A model generated the notes under the pieces. The model was not told the DNA's origin. It did not search any database and saw only the letters and a program-made list of their open reading frames with translations. From contig NW_022098001.1 in NCBI RefSeq assembly GCF_002288925.2, positions 16,336,256 to 16,400,255 on the forward strand: 64,000 nucleotides of DNA. The letters are read 5' to 3'. Positions 57,082 through 64,000 of this stretch are shown piece by piece. Position numbers and translations under genes: made by a program. Origin of the DNA: Delphinapterus leucas. Taxonomy: Eukaryota > Chordata > Mammalia > Artiodactyla > Monodontidae. Every line of letters begins with the position of its first letter. The first letter of the stretch is position 1.

Positions 57082-59047
57082 GAGGAGCTTCAAGATGGCG
57101 GAAGAATAAGATGCTGAGATCACCTTCCTCCCCACAAATACAACAGAAATACATCTACATGTGGAACAACTCTTACAGAACACCTACTGAACACTGGCAG
57201 AAGACCTCAGACCTCCCAAAAGGCAAGAAACTCCCCACGTACCTGGGTAGGGCAAAAGAAAAAAGAAAAAACAGAGACAAAGAATAGGGATGGGACCTGT
57301 GCCAGTGGGAGGGAGCTGTGAGGGAGTGGGAGTTTTCACACACTTCGGCGCCCCTTTGCGGGCAGAGACTGCTGGTGGCAGAGGCGGGGAGCTTCGGAGC
57401 TGCAGAGGGGAGCACAGCAGCAGGGGTGTGGAGGGCAAAGCAGAGAGATTCCCGCATAGAGGATCGGTGCCAAGCAGCATTCACCAGCCCGAGAGGCTTG
57501 TTTGCTCACCCGCCAGAATGGGTGGGGGCTGAGAGCTGAGGCTCGGGCTTCGGAGGTCAGATCCCAGGGAGAGGACTGGGGCTGGCTGCGTGAACACAGC
57601 CTGAAGGGGACTAGTACGCCATGGCTAGCGGAGTCCAGGAAAAAGTCTGGAGGTGCCGAAGAGACAGGAGACTTTCTCTTGCCTCTTTGTTTCCTGGTGT
57701 GCGAGGAAAGGGGATTAAGAGCGCCGATTAAAGGAGCTCCAGAGACAGGTGTGAGCTGCGGCTATCAGCTTGGACCCCAGAGACGGGCATGAGATGATAA
57801 GGCTGCCGCTGCAGCCACCAAGGAGCCTGTGTGCAAGCACAGGTCACTATCCACACCGCCCCTCCCAGGAACCTGTGCAACCCACCACTGCCAGGTTCCT
57901 GTGATACAGGGACAACTTCCTCGGGACAACACATGGCACACCTCAGGCTGGTGCAACGTCACACTGCCTTCTGCCGCCACAAGGCTCACCCCGGATCCGT
58001 AACCCTCCCTCTCCCTGGCCTGAATGAGCCAGAGTCCCCGAATCAGCTGCTCCTTTAACCCCGTCCTCTCTGAGTGAAGAACAGAAGCCCTCAGGTGACA
58101 TAAAGGCAGAGGCAGGTCCAAATCCAAAGCTGAACCCAGGGAGCTGTGTGAACAAAGAAGAGAAAGGGAAATTTCTTCCAGTAGCCTCAGGAGCAGCGGA
58201 TTAAATCTCCAAAATCAATTTCATATACCCTGCATCTGTGGAATACCTGAATAGACAACGAATCATCCTAAATTGAGGATGTGGACTTTGGGACCAAAGA
58301 TACATATACTTTTTCCCATTTCTCTTTTTGTGAGTGTGTATGTGTATGCTTCTGTGTGTGATTTTGTCTCTATAGGTTTGTTTTACAATTTGTCCTAGGG
58401 TTTTGTCTCTCGTTTTTTGTTTTTTTTTTAATTACTTAAAAATTTTTTTCTTAATAATTATTTTTTATTTCAATAAATTTATTTTATTTTACTTTATTTT
58501 ATATTATTTTATTTTATCTTCTTCTTTGATTCTTTCTTTTATATTCTCCCTTTTATTCTGAGCCATGTGGAGAACAGGCTCTTGGTGCTCCAGCCAGGCA
58601 TCAGGGCTATGCCACTGAGATGTGAGAGCCAAGTTCAAGACATTGGTCCACAAGAGACCTCCCAGCGCCACGTAATATCAAACAGTGAAAATCTCCCAGA
58701 GATCTCCATCTCAATGCCAAGACCCAGCTCCACTCAATGACCAGAAAGCTACAGTGCAGGATACCCTATGCCAAACAACTAGCAAGACAGGAGCACAACC
58801 CCACCCATTAACAGAGAGGCTGCCTAAATCATAATAAGGCCACAGACACCACCAGACGGGGACCTGCTCAACAGAAAGACAAGATCCAGCCTCATCGACC
58901 ACAACATATGCACTAGTCCCCTCCACCAGGAAGCCTACACAACCTACTGAACCAATCTTAGCCACTGGGGACAGACAACAAAGACAATGGGAAGTACGAA
59001 CCTGCAGCCTGCGAAAAGGAGACCCCAAACATAGCAAGTTAAGCAAA
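57082..59047 (+). promoter_or_regulatory. L1 5' UTR (internal promoter region)
   Basis: About 2 kb upstream of ORF1. It is G+C-rich and CpG-bearing from about 57300 to 58150 and T-rich at 58410-58520 ((TTTTA)n-like), then moderately A+C-rich to the ORF1 start. This is the normal position of the L1 internal promoter. No similarity to the 5' UTR of the minus-strand L1 (43988-45663) is evident to the eye. Several chance frames (up to 120 codons) lie in it and are not genes. Confidence 0.8.
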
Positions 59048-59974
59048 ATGAGAAGACAGAGAAACACACACCAGATGAAGGAGCAAGGCAAAAACCCACC
59101 ACACCTAACAAATGAAGAGGAAATAGGCAGTCTACCTGAAAAAGAATTCAGAATAATGATAGTAAAGATGATGCAAAATCTTGGAAATAGAATGGAGAAA
59201 ATACAAGAAACATTTAACAAGGGCCTAGAAGAACTAAAGATGAAACAAGCAATGATGAACAACACAATAAATGAAATGAAAAATACTCTAGATGGGATCA
59301 ATAGCAGAATAACTGAGGCAGAAGAACGGATAAGTGACCTGGAAGATAAAATAGTGGAAATAACTACTGCAGAGCAGAATAAAGAAAAAAGAATGAAAAG
59401 AACTGAGGACACTCTCAGAGACCTCTGGGACAACATTAAACACACCAACATTCGAATTATAGGGGTCCCAGAAGAAGAAGAGAAAAAGAAAAGGACAGAG
59501 AAAATATTTGAAGAGTTTATAGTTGAAGACTTCCCTAATATGGGAAAGGAAATAGTTAATCAAGTCCAGGAAGCACAGAGAGTCCCATACAGGATAAATC
59601 CAAGGAGAAACATGCCAAGACACATATTAATCAAACTATCAAAAATTAAATACAAAGAATAAATATTAAAAGCAGCAAGGAAAAAACAAGTAACACATAA
59701 GGGAATCCCCACAAGGATAACAGCTGATCTTTCAGCAGAAACTCTGCAGGCCAGAAGGGACTAGCAGGACATATTTAAAGTGATGAAGGAGAAAAACCTA
59801 CAACCAAGATTACTCTACCCAGCAAGGATCTCATTCAGAATTGACGGAAAAATTAAAAGCTTTACAGACAAGCAAAAGCTAACAGAATTCAGCACCACCA
59901 AACCAGATTTACAACAAATGCTAAAGGATCTTCTCTATGCAGGAAACACAAGAGAAGGAAAAGACCTACAATAA
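59048..59974 (+). pseudogene. L1 ORF1 pseudogene (nucleic-acid chaperone)
   Basis: The frame of 309 codons has the ORF1 layout: a basic N-terminus, a coiled coil at about residues 40-115 ('MEKIQETFNKGLEELKMK', 'SRITEAEERISDLEDKIVEI'), an RRM-like part with 'HTNIRIIGVPE' (about residues 135-150), and the C-terminal domain with 'LQPRLLYPARISFRIDGKIK'. Two nonsense codons break it: TAA at 59660-59662 (after '..KIKYKE') and TAG at 59762-59764, both single-base changes of Lys and Trp codons judging by the related minus-strand copy. The rest stays in frame to the stop at 59972-59974, so damage is recent relative to frameshift decay. It starts at the ATG in 'agcaaaatgagaagacagag'. Confidence 0.92.
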
Positions 59975-59996
59975 TAAACCCAAAACAATTAAGATA

Positions 59997-62469
59997 ATGG
60001 TAATAGGAACATACATATTGATAATTACCTTAAATGTAAATGGATTAAATGCTCCAACAAAAAGACATAGGCTGGCTGAATGGATACAAAAACAAGATCC
60101 GTATATATGCTGTCTACAAGCAACCCACTTCAGAGCTGGGGACACACACACACACTCCCAAACTCATTCTATGAGGCTACCATCACTCTGATACCAAAAC
60201 CAGAGAAAGATTTCACAAAGAAAGAAACTACAGTCCAATATCACTGATGAACGTAGATGTAGAAATCCTCAACAAAACACTAACAAACAGAATGCAACAG
60301 CACATTAAAAGGATCATACACCATGATCAAGTGGGGTTTATTTCAGGAATGCAAGGATTCTTCAATATACGCAAATCAATCATGGTGATACACCATATTA
60401 ACAAATTGAAGGAGAAAAACCATATGGTCATCTCAATAGATGCAGAGACAACTTTCAACCAAATTCAACACCCATTTATGATAAAAATTCTCCAGACAGT
60501 AGGCATAGAGGGAACTTTCCTCAACATAAAATAGTCCATATATGACAAACCCACAGCCAACATCGTCCTCAATGGTAAAAAAATGAAACCATTTCCACTA
60601 AGACCAGGAACAAGACAAGGTTGCCCACTCTCACCACTATTATCCAACATATTTGTGGAAGTTTTAGCAACAGCAGTCAGAGAAGAAAAAGAAATAAAAG
60701 GAATCCAAATTGGAAAAGAAGAAGTAAAGCTGTCACTGTTTGCAGATTACATGATACTATACATAGAGAATCCTAAAGATGCTACCAGAAAACTACTAGA
60801 GCTAATTAATGAATTTGGTAAAGTAGCAGGATAGAAAATTAATGCACAGAAATGTCTTGCATTCTTACACACTAATGATGAAAACTCTGTAAGTGAAATT
60901 TAGGAAGACTCCCATTTACCACTGCAACAAAAAGAATAAAATATCTAGGAATAAACCTACCTAAGGAGACATAAGACCTGTATACAGAAAACTGTAAGAA
61001 ACTGATGAAAGAAATTAAAGATGATACAAATAGATGGAAGATATACTATGTTCTTGGATTGGAAGAATCAACATTGTGAAAATGACTCTACTACCCAAAG
61101 CAATCTACAGATTCAATGCAATCCCTATCAAACTACCACTGGCATTTTTCACAGAACTAGAACAAAAAATTTCACAATTTGTATGGAAACACAAAAGACT
61201 CATAATAGCCAAAGCAATCTTGAGAAAGAAAACCGGAGCTGGAGAAATCAGATCCCTGACTTCAGACTATACTACAAAGCTACAGTAATTAGACAGTATG
61301 GTACTGGCACAAAAACAGAAATATAGATCAATGGAACAGGATAGAAAGCCCAAAGATAAACCCACACACATCTGGTCACCTTATCTTTGATAAAGGAGGC
61401 AAGAATATACAATGGAGAGAAGACAGCCTCTTCAGTAAGTGATGCTTATTGAAGAATAAGCTGGAAAACTGGACAGCTACATGTAAAAGAATGAAATTAG
61501 AACACTCCCTAACACCATACACAAAAATAAATTCAAAATGGATAAAAGACCTAAATGTAAGGCCAGACACTATCAAACTCTTAGAGGAAAACATAGGAGG
61601 AACACTCTATGACATAAATCACAGCAAGATCCTTTTTGACCCACCTCCTAGAGAAATGGAAATGAAAACAAAAATAAATGGGACCTATTGGAACTTAAAA
61701 GTTTTTTCACAGCAAAGGAAACCATAAATGAGGCAAAAAGATAACCCTCAGAATTGGAGAAAACATTTGCAAATGAAGCAACTGACAAATGATTAATCTC
61801 CAAAACATACAAGCAACTCATGCAGTTCAATATCAAAAAAACAAACAACCCAATCCAAAAATGGGCAGAAGACCTAACTAGACATTTTTCCAAAGAAGAT
61901 ATACAGATTGCCAACAAACACATGAAAGAATGCTCAACATCATTAATCATTAGAGAAATGCAAATCAAACCTACAATGAGATATCATCTCACACCAGTCA
62001 GAATGGCTATCATTAAAAATCTACAAACAATAAATGCTGGAGAGGCTGTGGAGAAAAGGGAACCCTCTTGCACTGTTGGTGCGAATGTAAATTGATACTG
62101 CCACTGTAGAGAACAGCATGGACGTTCCTTAAAAAACTAAAAATAGAAGTACCATATTACCCAGCAATCCCACTAGTGGGCATATACACAGAGAAAACAA
62201 TAATTCAAATAGAGTCATGTACCAAAATATTAATTGCAGCTCTATTTACAAGAGCCAGGACATGGAAGCTATCTTAAGTGTCCATCGACAGATGAATGGA
62301 TAAAGACGATGTGGCACATATATACAATGGAATATTACTCAGCCTTAAAAAGTAATGAAACTTAGTTATTTGTAATGAGGTGGATAGACATAGAGTCTGT
62401 CATACAGAGTGAAGTAAGTCAGAAAGAGGAAAAGCAAATACCATATGGTAACATATATATGGAGTGTAA
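59997..62469 (+). pseudogene. L1 ORF2 pseudogene (endonuclease / reverse transcriptase), deleted
   Basis: Starts at ATG 59997, 22 bp after ORF1. The first 45 codons give the endonuclease start ('LNVNGLNAPTKRHRLAEW', 'PYICCLQATHF'). Inside a CA run (60137-60155) the sequence jumps to the reverse transcriptase, losing the rest of the endonuclease; total length 2.47 kb versus about 3.8 kb normally. The frame also changes at the join. Motifs seen: '[16 protein letters not shown]' (motif A, Asp kept), '[14 protein letters not shown]', and the catalytic box as 'FADYM' at about 60743-60752, where the second Asp of FADD has become Tyr. The C-terminal part is in three frames (61034-61288, 61449-61727, 61820-62095). 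Stop TAA at 62467-62469. Non-functional. Confidence 0.92.
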
Positions 62470-62829
62470 AAAAAACAATGAAAGAAAATGGTCAGGAGAC
62501 CCTAGGGACAAGACAGGAATAAAGATGTAGACCTAGTAGATAATGGACTTGAGGATATGGGAAGGAGGAAGGGTAAGCTGGGACAAAGTGAGAAAGTGGC
62601 ATGGACATAGATACACTACCAGACGTAAAATAGATAGCTAGTGGGAAGCAGCCACATAGCACAGGAAGATCAGCTGGGTGCTTTTTGACTGCCTAGAGAG
62701 GTGGGATAGGGAGGGTGGGAGGGAGGGAGATAGAAGAGGGAAGAGATATGGAGACATATGTATATGTATAACTGATTCACTTTGTTATAAAGCAGAGACT
62801 AACACACCATTGTAAAGCAATTATACTCT

Positions 62830-62835
62830 AATAAA
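62830..62835 (+). terminator. L1 type A poly(A) signal AATAAA
   Basis: Hexamer in 'ctctaataaagatgtt' close to the 3' end of the L1 body. Sequence beyond it up to 62984 suggests that this signal was read through in the source transcript. Confidence 0.7.
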
Positions 62836-62845
62836 GATGTTAAAA

Positions 62846-62984
62846 ATTAATTTAAAAGTGAAAGACAAAACAATACAAAAATAGCAATAATTTTAAAAAA
62901 TCAATTCATACAACACTGGGGAAATATTTCTTTCCTGCAACAGTTAAAATAGCAAAAATAAATAATTTTTAAAAAGAGAAAAAG
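62846..62984 (+). other. Probable L1 3' transduction on the nested L1
   Basis: About 140 bp that belong neither to the L1 body, which ends near 62845, nor to the older L1, which resumes at 62985 in the TSD. It contains unique sequence ('aattcatacaacactggg', 'atatttctttcctgcaac'), an AATAAA at 62957-62962 and a short A-rich tail from about 62971. The tail is weak and the hexamer is only about 9 nt from it, so this is less secure than the case at 49850. Confidence 0.6.
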
Positions 62985-62996
62985 AAAAATAGGGAA
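62985..62996 (+). repeat. Target-site duplication, right copy (nested L1)
   Basis: 'aaaaatagggaa'; one mismatch to 57070-57081. It is also the point where the older L1 resumes. Confidence 0.85.
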
Positions 62997-63640
62997 AAGC
63001 GTGAATAGAGGTTTTTCCATAGAAGATACACAAATGGCCAACAAACACATTAAAAGATGCTCAATATCATTAGTCATTAGGGAAATGCATCTCAAGACCA
63101 CAATGAATCGCCACTCCACAGTTAATAGAATGGCTGTAATCAAAATAACGAAAAACAGGAAGTGTTAGTGAGGATGTAGAGAAATGGGAATCCTCATGCA
63201 CTGTTCAGGGGAAGGTAAAATGATGCAGCTGGTTAAGAAAATAGGTTGGCAATTAATTAATAAGTTAAACATAGAGTTATTGTATGGTCCAGAAATTCTA
63301 CCCCTAGGAATACACTCAAGTAAATTGAAAATATATGTCCACGAAAACGTATATGAATGCTCATAGCAGTATAATACATCATAACCAAAGAGTAGAAAAC
63401 AACAGAAATGTCCATGAACTGAGAAACAAATAAACAAAATGTAGTATATTCATACAGTGAAATATTATTCAGCCATATAAAGGAATGAAATACTGATAAT
63501 GCAGCAACATGGATGAACTTGGAAAACAATGTGCAAAGTGAAAGAAACCAGATACAGAAGGACACTTATTATATGCTTTCATCCATATGAAATGTGTAGA
63601 ATCAACAAATACATAGAGGTAGAAAGTAGATTATTAGTTG
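62985..63640 (+). mobile_element. Old L1, right part: ORF2 end and 3' UTR start
   Basis: 'ccatagaagatacacaaatggccaac', 'gctcaatatcattagtcattaggg', 'gaatggctgtaatcaaaat', 'ttctacccctaggaatacac', 'caacatggatgaacttgg', 'gaggtagaaagtagattattag' continue the ORF2 C-terminus and 3' UTR of the element seen at 56420-57081. Stops and gaps throughout. It breaks off at 63640 where an LTR-like repeat begins. Confidence 0.85.
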
Positions 63641-63643
63641 TAA

Positions 63644-64000
<357 letters not shown>

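Larger units (their letters stand above)
57082..62984 (+). mobile_element. Nearly full-length L1 nested in an older L1, internally deleted
   Basis: 5' edge 'gaggagcttcaagatggcgg' directly follows the left TSD copy. Then 5' UTR (57082-59047), ORF1 (59048-59974), ORF2 (59997-62469, deleted), 3' UTR (62470-62845, type A end 'ctctaataaagatgtt' with AATAAA at 62830-62835), and about 140 bp of extra sequence up to the right TSD copy. The older L1 reads through in register when the insert is removed, which fixes both edges. ORF1 has two in-frame stops and ORF2 is frameshifted with a mutated catalytic box, so it cannot mobilise itself. Confidence 0.93.

Noticed and set aside
57300..58150. G+C-rich block with several overlapping frames as a possible gene
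   Set aside because: It is inside the 5' UTR of the plus-strand L1; the frames overlap each other on both strands and none resembles a protein.
58711..59451. 246-codon minus-strand frame
   Set aside because: It is the antisense shadow of L1 ORF1 and its leader; composition is typical of reverse-strand translation of A-rich ORF1.
59048..59662. 204-codon open frame as a possible host gene
   Set aside because: It is the first two thirds of L1 ORF1, with the coiled coil and RRM-like part, followed in frame by the rest of ORF1.

Overview
This is a eukaryotic, mammalian nuclear window with no recognisable host gene. It is A+T-rich and intron- or intergene-like, and most of what can be named is interspersed repeats. 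Two observations point to a cetartiodactyl, most likely a whale or dolphin. First, there are four copies of a tRNA-Glu-derived SINE of the CHR type ('cttccctggtgg...' head, tRNA-like A and B boxes). Second, no BovB or Bov-tA element, which are dense in ruminants, was noticed in 64 kb. The species call is an inference from repeat content, not from a gene.

Layout. 1-9.4 kb: mostly unassigned sequence with a 31-bp tandem duplication, a (TG)n tract and old L2, MIR and L1M scraps. 9.4-9.9 kb: a CHR SINE with a perfect 14-bp target-site duplication (TSD). 10-34.8 kb: old MIR, L2, MER20 and MER5A-like elements, several AT/CA/TG microsatellites, an L1 tail inserted into an L2 at 12.8 kb, and a palindromic mariner-type element at 22.0 kb. 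34.8-35.7 kb: an L1 with an inverted 5' part. 40.0-45.7 kb: a CHR SINE followed by a nearly full-length L1 on the minus strand. 45.8-55.8 kb: MIR, L2, old L1M, a MaLR-type LTR and two short 5'-truncated L1s with long TSDs (49.1 and 53.6 kb). 56.0-63.6 kb: another CHR SINE, then an old plus-strand L1 split by a nearly full-length plus-strand L1 (57.08-62.98 kb). 63.6 kb to the end: the start of an LTR-like repeat cut by the window edge.

The coding potential is entirely L1 ORF1/ORF2 and all of it is broken: nonsense codons, frameshifts, a lost start codon, a mutated catalytic aspartate, and about 1.35-1.4 kb missing between the endonuclease and reverse-transcriptase parts in both long copies. 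The most informative signals are insertion histories. These include an L1 that carries a likely 3' transduction with its own AATAAA and second poly(A) tail, a second probable transduction on the nested L1, two L1 3'-end types of which one lacks AATAAA in its body, a mariner insertion into one copy of a tandem duplication whose other copy preserves the empty site, and two long homologous L1s in inverted orientation. I found no new enzymatic or defence system here.
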